From Clostridia bacterium (lineage in GTDB: Bacteria; Bacillota; Clostridia; Monoglobales; Monoglobaceae), in contig JAFQSM010000019.1 of assembly GCA_017409575.1 (NCBI GenBank), positions 1 to 64,000 of the forward strand: a stretch of DNA of 64,000 bases. The letters run 5' to 3'. A model generated the notes under the pieces. It was given only the letters and a program-made list of their open reading frames with translations. It was not told where the DNA came from and did not search any database. Position numbers and translations under genes: made by a program. Positions 8,041 to 15,865 of this stretch are shown here, one piece after another (positions within the stretch are counted from its first letter, which is position 1; each line of letters opens with the position of its first letter).

Positions 8041-8105
8041 GTTTGTAAATGAAGAAGACCCTGCATTTTATCACAGTAGGGGGCGATGCTCACATCGCAC
8101 CGGTA

Positions 8106-9116
8106 TCATTTATTCAACATTCGTGACGTATACATCTCTACCGCTGCCCACTTGTCCAACTTGCCCGAACGCACCAGGGCGGTGTAATGAGGCGCGGAAA
8201 GGGTCATGTTTACAAGAAATTCTTCGCTGAAATTCTTTGAACTCCGGATAAGCTTCTCAACTACAAAGACAGGCCGTTTTGGCTCGAAGTATGTGGCAAT
8301 CTTTTCGGTGCTCATCTTGTCAAAGCAAAGCTGTTTTACCATCAAAAGCTCGCCCACGCGGCCTGACAAAAGTGAAAATATGGTCGACGGGTTCTCGCCC
8401 GATGCACGAAGCGTGGCAAGCTCGTCAAAAACTCCTTGCGAATGCCCTGCGGCAATATTGTCGATAACATCAAAAATCCGGGTCTCGATTGACTTCGAAA
8501 CCACCGCTTCGATATCAGCAGCAGTGATTTTTTCGCGCTCACCCACAAAGCTTATCAACTTGTTTGCTTCGTTAAAAAGCGGTGCCATTGATGTTCCGCA
8601 GCGTTTGATGATTGTGCCGATGTCCCTTGGGAGTATACTTTTGCCCTTGTCGGCAAACATTTTGTCAAGCCAGCGTTCAAGCTGGACGGGCGAAAGAAAG
8701 TCAAACTTGACAATCCCGCAGTTTTTTCGGATTGGATCAAGATTTTTTTCTTTCTTCTTGTCAAAGCCCGCCTCGCAAAATATTACACAAAGATATTCGG
8801 GCAAATCTTCAAGCATTTCGCACACTTTTTTGTAGTCCGCAAGCTTTGCGTTGTTAAAAATCCCCGAATTTTTGACAACCACCATTCTTTTTTCGGACAT
8901 TACAGGCACAGAGAGCAACTCTTCGCTAAGCCTTGCCAGCGAGAGCTTTTTGTCATCAAGGCAGGAAAAGTTAAGGTCCTCAAAATCAGGCTGAAGCAGG
9001 GCTCTTTTAATGGATTTTATCTTGTTTTCCATCAAAAACTGCTCTTCGCCACAAAAGAAATAAAGCGTACCCAGCGTTTTGTCCTTAATTTGTCTGTCCA
9101 AATCTTTTACTTCCAC
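8106..9116 (-). CDS. holA: DNA polymerase III, delta subunit
   Basis: A 336-residue clamp-loader subunit that opens the beta sliding clamp. It has the family start (LGTLYFFCGEEQFLMENKI), the ATPase-like middle (VMSEKRMVVVKNS, LPEYLCVIFCE) and the helical collar domain (NPSTIFSLLSGRVGELLMVKQL…PHYTALVRSGKLD). Length is normal. The start is GTG after GGAGGGAG. It lies 18 bases downstream of the ComEC-type hydrolase gene, echoing the comEC-holA order common in Firmicutes. Confidence 0.93.
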   Translation of the reverse strand: MEVKDLDRQIKDKTLGTLYFFCGEEQFLMENKIKSIKRALLQPDFEDLNFSCLDDKKLSLARLSEELLSVPVMSEKRMVVVKNSGIFNNAKLADYKKVCEMLEDLPEYLCVIFCEAGFDKKKEKNLDPIRKNCGIVKFDFLSPVQLERWLDKMFADKGKSILPRDIGTIIKRCGTSMAPLFNEANKLISFVGEREKITAADIEAVVSKSIETRIFDVIDNIAAGHSQGVFDELATLRASGENPSTIFSLLSGRVGELLMVKQLCFDKMSTEKIATYFEPKRPVFVVEKLIRSSKNFSEEFLVNMTLSAPHYTALVRSGKLDKWAAVEMYTSRMLNK

Positions 9117-9134
9117 AAAAGCTCCCTCCTTTTT

Positions 9135-10001
9135 CTAAAATCTGCTTGTTTTTATTGATTCTATTCCCCGCTCGCTCAAGCGAAAAACAATGTTTCCGTC
9201 GGTATCTGTGCGATAAATCCGCACATCTTCATCCTCAAGTGCGGACATTGTCTCGTGGTGCGGATGACCATAACTGTTGTCCTCTCCGCATTGGATTATG
9301 GCATAGGTCGGGTCGGCTTCCTGCAAAAATTCTGCGCAGGAGGATGTTGACGAGCCGTGATGTGCGACCTTAAGAATGTCGGTCTCGATTTCATACATTC
9401 TTGCGATTTTTTCTTCGGCTGCCTGCTCGATGTCCCCGGTAAGAAGAATGGTCGTGCCAAAGTATTCAAGCTTAAGGACAAGCGAGTTTTCGTTTTCGTT
9501 GTCCGAAAATCCGCCTTTTGCCGGATGAAGTGCCGCGATTTTGAGGTTGGGGTCAATTTCGGGAAGCAAAGCCCCCTCCGAAACACTGACAACCTCTGCG
9601 TTTTCTTTGCGAGCGGCAGAAAGAAGACCCTTTTTGGTTTTGTTTTTTGGCTCGTAATCCGGGACAACCAAAGACTTGACCCCAAATGTTTCAAATATGT
9701 CGTCTGCCGCACCCACATGGTCGCTGTGATAGTGGCTTGCCACCAACGCATCAAGCGTTCTGACCCCTTCGGACATCAAAAATGGCTTCAGCAACGAATA
9801 AAATGTTTCCTCTTCTCCGCAGTCAAGCAGCATCGTTTTGCCGTTTGGCGCTTTTATAAACACCGAATCGCCCTGACCCACATCAACAAATGTTACGGTA
9901 AGTCCGTCAAAGCTGTCGGTCGGGAACGAACGATACGCAAACGCCGCAAGACATACTGCCACAATCACAAGCAGACGGAATTTCCTTTTTGACCTTGACA
10001 T
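9135..10001 (-). CDS. ComEC/Rec2-type metallo-beta-lactamase fold hydrolase
   Basis: A 288-residue protein with one N-terminal membrane anchor (KFRLLVIVAVCLAAFAY) and an extracytoplasmic metallo-beta-lactamase domain. Motifs are FVDVGQGDSVFI, HYHSDHVG (metal site), LLTGDIE and VAHHGSSTS. It equals the C-terminal hydrolase part of ComEC without the membrane channel. ATG 10001 fits the AAAGGTG ribosome site better than the GTG inside that site. It precedes holA on the same strand. A role in DNA degradation at the surface is plausible; full competence machinery is not in view. Confidence 0.82.
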   Translation of the reverse strand: MSRSKRKFRLLVIVAVCLAAFAYRSFPTDSFDGLTVTFVDVGQGDSVFIKAPNGKTMLLDCGEEETFYSLLKPFLMSEGVRTLDALVASHYHSDHVGAADDIFETFGVKSLVVPDYEPKNKTKKGLLSAARKENAEVVSVSEGALLPEIDPNLKIAALHPAKGGFSDNENENSLVLKLEYFGTTILLTGDIEQAAEEKIARMYEIETDILKVAHHGSSTSSCAEFLQEADPTYAIIQCGEDNSYGHPHHETMSALEDEDVRIYRTDTDGNIVFRLSERGIESIKTSRF

Positions 10002-10030
10002 AAGCCGATGCACCTTTCAAATGATATAGT

Positions 10031-10059
10031 GAAAAAATGGGAGGGTCAAAACCCTCCCT
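10031..10059 (-). terminator. Intrinsic terminator of the NlpC/P60 gene
   Basis: On the minus strand GGGAGGGT pairs with ACCCTCCC around a four-base loop and runs into ATTTTTTC. It lies just past the stop codon at 10069. Confidence 0.85.
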
Positions 10060-10068
10060 TGGATATTT

Positions 10069-10755
10069 TTAGTTAAAAATTCGTCTTCCGCAGGTCAGAC
10101 GCCAGGAATAATTTCCTGAAACAATACTTTCGTACTTGACAACATCACCGGTCTGCGGCGAGTGAATCATCATTCCGTTGCCGGCATAAATTCCGACATG
10201 GTTGATGTATCCGCTTTTGTTGGCAAAACCAACGATGTCACCCGGCTGAAGTGCATTTTTGGGTACCCAGATGCCGTTTGTCATCTGGTCCTGTGCCACA
10301 CGGTTGAGTGTGACGCCCATGCTTTTGTAAATGTAATATACAAAACCGCTGCAGTCAAATCCCGAGGGTGACGAACCGCCATAAACATACGGTGTGCCCA
10401 GGAATTTTTTTGCAAGTTCGACAACAGCTTGTCCCTTTGTCGAGACTGCGCCGTTTCGCGATGCGGGATTTTCGCCCTGCATAACCTTGAGGTAATCAAG
10501 CGAAACATACCCCGACTTGCCAAAATATGTAACCTTTGCCCAGCCTGACTGAATGCTTTCAACCGAAACGGTCTGACCGTTTGGAATTTGTGCAACTATT
10601 GATGACGAAGTGCTTGCCTCGCTGCGCAAGTTAAGAAGCGAAGCTGTCACAATGCCATAGCGAGAAGTGTTTTCTGCCCAGGCGGTACAAAATACCGACA
10701 GGCAAATTATAACAACTGCGGTCAATGCCGCTGTAAATTTTTTAAAATAATTCAA
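10069..10755 (-). CDS. Secreted SH3 / NlpC-P60 cell-wall hydrolase
   Basis: A 228-residue exported peptidoglycan peptidase. A signal peptide (FTAALTAVVIICLSVFCTAWA) is followed by a bacterial SH3 domain at about 32-92 (GIVTASLLNLRSEASTSSSIVAQIPNG) and an NlpC/P60 domain at 105-228. The catalytic Cys is in GFDCSGFVYYIY, the His in YINHVGIYAGNG, and a further His in MMIHSPQTGD. The start is TTG, about 10 bases after GGAGG. It has its own promoter (10833-10861) and terminator. It probably cuts the peptide stems of peptidoglycan. Confidence 0.9.
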   Translation of the reverse strand: MNYFKKFTAALTAVVIICLSVFCTAWAENTSRYGIVTASLLNLRSEASTSSSIVAQIPNGQTVSVESIQSGWAKVTYFGKSGYVSLDYLKVMQGENPASRNGAVSTKGQAVVELAKKFLGTPYVYGGSSPSGFDCSGFVYYIYKSMGVTLNRVAQDQMTNGIWVPKNALQPGDIVGFANKSGYINHVGIYAGNGMMIHSPQTGDVVKYESIVSGNYSWRLTCGRRIFN

Positions 10756-10832
10756 AATTAAAGTACCTCCAAAATCTTCTGTTTTCCGCTATCCTCCTTT
10801 AAAAATATATTTTTTACAAATCATACAAAACA

Positions 10833-10861
10833 ATTATAACCTAAAAAATTTATTTTGTCAA
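10833..10861 (-). promoter_or_regulatory. Sigma-A type promoter of the NlpC/P60 gene
   Basis: On the minus strand TTGACA and TATAAT are exactly 17 bases apart. The -35 overlaps a TTTTGGGT/ACCCAAA hairpin just past the stop of the upstream ytvI-type gene. Confidence 0.85.
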
Positions 10862-10882
10862 GTTTTTGGGTTTTACCCAAAG

Positions 10883-11968
10883 CTATTCACGCCAGAGCTT
10901 GATTTTGCCGGCGCGGTGAAGTCCAACCAGAATGTTTGTTGCAACCGGCAGGGCAATCATGCCAAAAACGCCCATAAAGCGATAGCCAAGATAGATTGCA
11001 AGCAAGGTAACAAGGGGATTAAGTCCAAGCTGGTCGCCGACGATTTTTGGCTCGGTAAAGTTGCGAACCACCAAAATTACAACATAGATGATTATAAGGC
11101 CAAGCGCCACAACATAGTTTTGGGTAAACAGCATAACAATCGCCCAGGGAATCAGGATTCCTCCCGTGCCCACAACGGGCAGAATGTCAGCAAGTGCGAT
11201 TATTGCTGCAAGCCCGACTGCGTTTTCGATTTTCAAAATCGAAAAACCAATGCAAAGCTCGGTAAATGTTATAAGAAGAATGATTGCATATGCTCTGAGG
11301 TAACCCAGGACCGTCTTGCCGATATGACTTTTGGCGTCGCTCATAAACTGACGGCCGCGTGGAGGCAGCTGGTTTTTGATAAAACTTATAATTTTGTCAT
11401 AATCCATACTGATAAAAACCGATGCCAGAATGGTAAAAGCAAATGAGATAAAGTAAAACGGAATTTTTGCCGTAACCCCTGCGATTGAACTGAGCGCACC
11501 TGACGAAAATCTGAGGACATAGCTTCGCAGGCTGTCAAAGGCATTTTCTGCCATGGAATAAATCTGGTCAAGGGTTTCGGGCGAAATCCGCTCGGTCAGA
11601 TTTTCAAGGCTTGCCATTGCCGATGTGAAAAACGGCAGTATGATAGAATCGTAGTAATTGGGAAGCTTTGCAAAAAGGTCCTTAAGCGACACGAAGATTT
11701 TTGAGCCAAGCAGCCAAAGCGCAAAGATAATAGCAGCATAGCCCAGGATAAGGGCAAGTATGCCGGCAAGCCTTTGGTGCATCTTTGTCACCTTGCGGAG
11801 CGCCGCTGCAGCAGGCCTTGTCAAAAACGCAATAAAGAAGCCTATGACAAACGGCATAACCCATTTGAGTGCATAGCGCACAGAAACAAATATGATGAGA
11901 GCAACAACAGCAAAGTACAGCGCATTGATTATAAATTCGCGTCTTTGCTCGGTTCGGTTGTATTGCAT
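10883..11968 (-). CDS. ytvI: AI-2E family membrane protein, YtvI-like sporulation protein
   Basis: A 361-residue integral membrane protein with about seven helices. It has the family pattern: paired N-terminal helices, an amphipathic central stretch (LPNYYDSIILPFFTSAMASLENL), then GLAAIIALADILPVVGTGGILIPWAIVML and NPLVTLLAIYLGYRFMGVFGMI. The last motif is typical of YtvI, a protein of sporulating Firmicutes. GAGGCGAT precedes the ATG. The transported substrate, if any, is unknown. Confidence 0.78.
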   Translation of the reverse strand: MQYNRTEQRREFIINALYFAVVALIIFVSVRYALKWVMPFVIGFFIAFLTRPAAAALRKVTKMHQRLAGILALILGYAAIIFALWLLGSKIFVSLKDLFAKLPNYYDSIILPFFTSAMASLENLTERISPETLDQIYSMAENAFDSLRSYVLRFSSGALSSIAGVTAKIPFYFISFAFTILASVFISMDYDKIISFIKNQLPPRGRQFMSDAKSHIGKTVLGYLRAYAIILLITFTELCIGFSILKIENAVGLAAIIALADILPVVGTGGILIPWAIVMLFTQNYVVALGLIIIYVVILVVRNFTEPKIVGDQLGLNPLVTLLAIYLGYRFMGVFGMIALPVATNILVGLHRAGKIKLWRE

Positions 11969-12066
11969 ATTATCGCCTCTTTTAAAAAATCTTTTATCAC
12001 AAGTATTTTGTTGTTTTTATTATACAATATGCGTTTCTCAAAGTCAAGCAAAGGTGTAATTTTCCG

Positions 12067-12116
12067 TTGACTTTGCCTTTTTGATATGGTATTCTATAAG
12101 TAACTTATTTTATAAG
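12067..12116 (+). promoter_or_regulatory. Promoter and dyad region of the flavodiiron gene
   Basis: TTGACT at 12067 and TATTCT at 12090 lie 17 bases apart. Right at the start site is an alternating palindrome, ATAAG-TAA-CTTAT-TTT-ATAAG (12094-12116), a good candidate operator for a redox- or oxygen-sensing repressor. Confidence 0.65.
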
Positions 12117-12130
12117 AAAGGGCACAAAAA

Positions 12131-13288
12131 ATGATGATTACAAATGACATAAAATATATAGGCGTGAACGACCACAAGGTTGACCTTTTTGAAGGTCAGT
12201 TTGTTGTTCCTGACGGTATGGCATACAATTCGTATGTTATTATGGACCAAAAAATTGCGGTTTTTGACACGGTCGACCGTGATTTCGGTGACACATGGAT
12301 GCGCAATTTAAAAATAGCTCTTGACGGCAAAAAGCCTGATTATTTGATTGTTCAGCATATGGAACCTGACCATTCGGCAAACATTGCAAGGTTTGTCACA
12401 GAATATCCCGATGCCGAGGTCGTTGCAACAGCAAAGGCGATTTCAATGTTGCCGCAGTTCTTTGGTGAGGGCTTTGCACCCCGCACAATCGCAGTAAAAG
12501 AGGGTGAATCTCTCGGCCTTGGCAAACACAACCTCAGATTTGTGACAGCGCCTATGGTGCATTGGCCCGAGGTTATGCTGACTTATGACGAGGAAAGCAA
12601 GACTCTCTTCTCGGCAGACGCTTTTGGCAAGTTTGGCGCACTTGACAAAGATGACGACTGGGCGTGCGAGGCACGCAGATATTATTTTGGCATAGTCGGC
12701 AAATTCGGTCCCCAGGTGCAGGAGACACTCAAAAAAGCAGCAGCACTTGATATTGCCCGAATCTGTCCGCTTCACGGACCTGTTCTGGACTCAAATCTGG
12801 GATATTATATCGGTCTTTATGACACATGGTCGGCATACCGCCCCGAAGAAAAGGGTGTTGTAATAAATTACACTTCGGTTTATGGCAATACAAAAAAAGC
12901 AGTTATGCTGCTTGCGGACAAGCTTCGTGCTCTTGGATGCGAAAAGGTTGTCACAAACGACCTTGCAAGATGCGATATCCACGAGGCAATTGAGGATACA
13001 TTCCGCTACGACAAAGCAATTTTTGCAACAACAACATACAACGGCAAAATCTTTCCGCAGATGCACGCGTTCATTCATCATCTGACCGAAAGGAACTTCC
13101 AAAACCGCAAAATAGGATTTGTGGAAAACGGAACATGGGCAGCGACTGCGGCAAAGAATATGAAAGCAATGTTTGAAAATAGCAAAAACCTTGAGTTCTG
13201 CGAAACTACCGTAACAATCAAATCAGCAATGAATTCGGCAAACGAAAAAGAGATAGAGGCGCTTGCAAAAGAAATTTTTGAGCGTTAA
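12131..13288 (+). CDS. fprA: Flavodiiron protein (A-type flavoprotein, FprA family)
   Basis: A 385-residue cytoplasmic oxygen/nitric oxide reductase. The N-terminal metallo-beta-lactamase domain (1-250) carries the diiron motif HMEPDHS, plus MVHWPEVM, SADAFGKFG and CPLHGPV. The C-terminal flavodoxin domain binds FMN (NYTSVYGNTKKA). Such proteins let strict anaerobes reduce O2 to water or NO to N2O, taking electrons from rubredoxin or F420. It stands alone behind its own promoter and a terminator. Two ATG codons (12131, 12134) are possible. Confidence 0.93.
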   Translation: MMITNDIKYIGVNDHKVDLFEGQFVVPDGMAYNSYVIMDQKIAVFDTVDRDFGDTWMRNLKIALDGKKPDYLIVQHMEPDHSANIARFVTEYPDAEVVATAKAISMLPQFFGEGFAPRTIAVKEGESLGLGKHNLRFVTAPMVHWPEVMLTYDEESKTLFSADAFGKFGALDKDDDWACEARRYYFGIVGKFGPQVQETLKKAAALDIARICPLHGPVLDSNLGYYIGLYDTWSAYRPEEKGVVINYTSVYGNTKKAVMLLADKLRALGCEKVVTNDLARCDIHEAIEDTFRYDKAIFATTTYNGKIFPQMHAFIHHLTERNFQNRKIGFVENGTWAATAAKNMKAMFENSKNLEFCETTVTIKSAMNSANEKEIEALAKEIFER

Positions 13289-13299
13289 AACGGACATGA

Positions 13300-13330
13300 A
13301 AAAACACCCCCGATATCTGGGGGTGTTTCT
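13300..13330 (+). terminator. Terminator between convergent fprA and ABC transporter
   Basis: AAACACCCCC pairs with GGGGGTGTTT, with an A run before and a T-rich run after. It can serve both convergent genes. Confidence 0.85.
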
Positions 13331-13331
13331 T

Positions 13332-14990
13332 TTATTCAGTTCGTATTTTTTTGTCCTCGATATATATCTTTTTGTTGCAAATTTCAAACGCTGCGTGTTT
13401 GTGCGAGATAATAATGCAGGTTTTGTCTTTCAGTTGTTTCAGGTTTTCGAGGAACTTTGCCTCGGTAGCCTCGTCAAGAGCCGAGGTTGCTTCGTCAAGC
13501 AAAAGGATTGGTGCGTCCGAAAGAATGGCACGCATTATCGCAAGACGCTGTACCTGACCTTCGGAAAGTCCAAAGCCTTTTTCGCCGATATAAGTGTCAA
13601 GTCCATCGGGCAGCTCGCGGATAAAGTCTGCCGCACAGCAAAGCTCGGCGGCTTTCATAATCTCGGCATCACTTGCAGTCTGGTTGACTGCCGAAACAGT
13701 CTCGCGGATTGTTCCCGAAAGCAAAAGATTTCCCTGCGGAACATATGAGAAAAACGGTCTTGTGTGTTTTCCTGCCGATGTGCAGCCGTCTTCGTATAAA
13801 AGATTTATTTTTCCGGATTCGGGTGATATAACGCCAAGCAACAACTTGATAAGGGTGCTTTTTCCTATGCCCGAAATGCCTGCAACAACAGCAAAATCAC
13901 CTTTTTCTATCCGGAGGCTTGCATTATCAAGAATAATGTCCCTGCCATAACCAAACGAAACATTTTCGAAGCTTAGTGCTTTAAGCTTTTTGTAATCGCG
14001 TCCGGGGTCGACAAACGGCTCGCGAAGCTGTTCTTCGGGGATGTCCTGAATTTCAATTATACGCTCGGAAGATGCCAGAATAGCATAAAACTGAGGAAGC
14101 ACACCTGAAAGCCCTGCAAAAGGCGATTGAATCTGGTTGACAAGCTGAATGATAGCAGTCAGTGTACCAAAGCTGATTGTGCCGACATAAAGGCGATACG
14201 CACTGTGAACTAGGGCATAAAGCGAGCCCATGCTGAAAATAAATGCAAGACCGCTGGCTGCAACAAGAGTCAGATTGCGGCGCCGCATCTGCGCTTTGTA
14301 GCTTCCGTATTGCAAATCAGCACCTTTTTTGCCCACCGATTTTTCGATGCCAAAAACTTTTACCATAAGGATACTGCCCAAAGATTCCTGGAAAAAGGAG
14401 CGGACCTTGCTTTCGGCTTCCTGAACTTTTTTGTGAAGCTTTTTCATAATGCCTCTGAACGCACTTATGACAACCAGCAAAAATATTCCGCCAACAAGAA
14501 AGATTACGGCAAAATGTGTGTCAAGCCGCATCAGCGAATAAAGAGCGTACGAAAGTCCCACCAAAAGAGCCAAAACGCTTGGCAGAAGCGAAACAATTCC
14601 GCCCGAAACAATGTCCGAGTCGTTGGTGATACGGGTGAGCAAATCCCCACTGTGATACTTGCCCAAAGCCTGATAGTCGCGTGTAAGAATCGAGGTAAAC
14701 AGCTCGCCGCGAAGTCGCATAGAGAGCTTTGCGGTGGTTTGGGTTTCGAGTCCCTGTCCCAAAAGCTTTATCAGAATCTGAGCCGCGATTATCGCGAAAA
14801 GTATAATAGAATTCTTAAGCAAAAGGTCTCCGTCGCCTGCAACTGCGGCGTCAATTACATAGCGCGAAACAAGAGCAAACGAAACGCCCAGAACAGTAAC
14901 TGCCGAGCGCATAACGGCAAGCAGTACAATTTGGAAAAGACTGCTTTTTGACCGCGCATATATCCATTTGAAAGTGTTTTTATCTTTCAC
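13332..14990 (-). CDS. ABC exporter, fused membrane and ATPase domains
   Basis: A 552-residue half-transporter. Six membrane helices fill residues 1-300. The ATPase has Walker A GISGIGKSTLIKLL, Q-loop SYVPQGNLLLSGT, signature LSEGQVQRLA, Walker B ILLLDEATSALDE and the switch His in IIISHK. Signature Glu in place of Gly is a small deviation. GTG at 14990 is chosen because AGGTGAT lies 4 bases upstream. It would work as a homodimer exporting a lipid, peptide or drug; no neighbour indicates which. Confidence 0.85.
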   Translation of the reverse strand: MKDKNTFKWIYARSKSSLFQIVLLAVMRSAVTVLGVSFALVSRYVIDAAVAGDGDLLLKNSIILFAIIAAQILIKLLGQGLETQTTAKLSMRLRGELFTSILTRDYQALGKYHSGDLLTRITNDSDIVSGGIVSLLPSVLALLVGLSYALYSLMRLDTHFAVIFLVGGIFLLVVISAFRGIMKKLHKKVQEAESKVRSFFQESLGSILMVKVFGIEKSVGKKGADLQYGSYKAQMRRRNLTLVAASGLAFIFSMGSLYALVHSAYRLYVGTISFGTLTAIIQLVNQIQSPFAGLSGVLPQFYAILASSERIIEIQDIPEEQLREPFVDPGRDYKKLKALSFENVSFGYGRDIILDNASLRIEKGDFAVVAGISGIGKSTLIKLLLGVISPESGKINLLYEDGCTSAGKHTRPFFSYVPQGNLLLSGTIRETVSAVNQTASDAEIMKAAELCCAADFIRELPDGLDTYIGEKGFGLSEGQVQRLAIMRAILSDAPILLLDEATSALDEATEAKFLENLKQLKDKTCIIISHKHAAFEICNKKIYIEDKKIRTE

Positions 14991-15121
14991 TGTTATCACC
15001 TGCAAACAAAGTTTTGGTATAAGTACAGTTTAGCACAGACACTTTGTTTCGTCAAGGATTTCTCTTTAAGGGGGCGTTATCAGCAACGCCCCCTTAACCC
15101 CCTGCCGCGCCGATTCGCATC

Positions 15122-15275
15122 TTGGGTGGTTGTAATACTCAAATTGTCTGCGGGAGCGACCGCTTGGATAAACAAACTTATTGTTTGCCTCGCTAAATCG
15201 GTGGTGCCTGCATCGGAAATTGATTGCACCACCGATTTTCGATGTCCTCGACAATTTTCGAAACACCCACCAATC
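15122..15275 (+). repeat. Structured repeat, copy 1 (three-way-junction fold)
   Basis: The stretch 15006-15580 has no gene until 15581. This element has an outer helix (TTGGGTGGTTG… / …CACCCACCAA and AAATTGTC / GACAATTT), then the conserved linker CGCTTGGATA, hairpin 1 (CAAAC/GTTTG), the conserved CGCTAAA, hairpin 2 (TCGGTGGTG/CACCACCGA) with inner CATCGGAAATTGA. It aligns with 42520-42663 and, on the other strand, 42759-42868. Stem sequences differ but still pair. A GGGGCGTT/AACGCCCC hairpin precedes it at 15070-15092. Confidence 0.7.
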
Positions 15276-15366
15276 GTTGCTCATAAGGCGGTTTTCTCTC
15301 TTGAAAGTCTTTGTGTGTCTTTAATTCCGCCATAGAAAAGGCGCGGAGCCCGCCTATAAAAAGGTC

Positions 15367-15395
15367 TTGTAATTTAAACAAATAAATGATATAAT
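15367..15395 (+). promoter_or_regulatory. Promoter of candidate small RNA, copy A
   Basis: TTGTAA (15367) and TATAAT (15390) are 17 bases apart. The promoter of copy B at 42961 has the same two hexamers and spacing, and both begin CTTGTAATTTAA. Confidence 0.8.
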
Positions 15396-15401
15396 GTTTT
15401 T

Positions 15402-15566
15402 GCAACATAATTTCAAATATTTATGGACACCATAAGTATGTGTTTTACCTTTGGTAAAAATGCATGCTCTGTTTTCGCATACTTGTGGTTAATCCTAAGT
15501 TGTTGAATTATGTTGCTTTAGGAGCTGCGTTTTTCATGCGTGGCTTCTGCCACGCATTTTTTATTT
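15402..15566 (+). ncRNA. Candidate structured small RNA, copy A
   Basis: Transcription from 15390 would start near 15402. A closing helix pairs GCAACATAATT (15402-) with AATTATGTTGC (to 15516). Inside is a second helix, CCATAAGTATG against CATACTTGTGG. At its tip lies a conserved segment: GGTAAAAATGCA, GCTC, then TTTTCGCAT. A terminator hairpin follows (ATGCGTGGC/GCCACGCAT plus T run, 15535-15566). Copy B (42995-43150) shares promoter, tip segment and terminator placement, while both helices differ in sequence yet still pair. A small gene starts 15 bases after the terminator, so a leader role is also possible. Confidence 0.7.
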
Positions 15567-15580
15567 AAAGGAGCATCCCT

Positions 15581-15766
15581 ATGAGTATAAACACTTCTCT
15601 TGTCAAAGAACTTGCCGAAGAGCTTGTGAAAATGAGCGAAGATTTTGAAAACAAAGCAAAGCAACATCCCGTAACCGAGCAGGAGTTTTTGCAGTTTTTA
15701 AATGCTTATAACGAAAAAAACTCTCTCATTCTTAAAGAACTGGGTATATCTTCGGAACCGTATTAG
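15581..15766 (+). CDS. Small hypothetical protein, 61 residues
   Basis: The reading frame starts with ATG seven bases after AAGGAG and codes for a charged, mostly helical protein (MSINTSLVKELAEELVKMS…LKELGISSEPY) with no Cys, signal or membrane segment. I do not recognise the family. It directly follows the terminator of candidate RNA A, so it could be expressed by readthrough from that RNA. Confidence 0.6.
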   Translation: MSINTSLVKELAEELVKMSEDFENKAKQHPVTEQEFLQFLNAYNEKNSLILKELGISSEPY

Positions 15767-15825
15767 TTGCAAGCCGCAGGAGGGCATCGCCCACCTGCAA
15801 AGTCGCTTTAAAAAGGTTGCAATAT

Positions 15826-15862
15826 AAAAAAGATGCGAAGCTTATCTTCGCATCTTTTTTTG
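15826..15862 (-). terminator. Terminator of metY
   Basis: AAAAGATGCGAAG pairs with CTTCGCATCTTTT around CTTAT. It is near-symmetric and lies just past the metY stop codon, usable on either strand. Confidence 0.85.
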
Positions 15863-15865
15863 TAT

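Noticed and set aside
14310..14951. Reading frame opposite the ABC exporter
   Set aside because: Antisense shadow with no start signal and low-complexity composition.
15402..15566. 6S RNA
   Set aside because: Size and two copies fit, but the large central bubble with promoter-like strands is not evident. Kept open as an alternative, not called.
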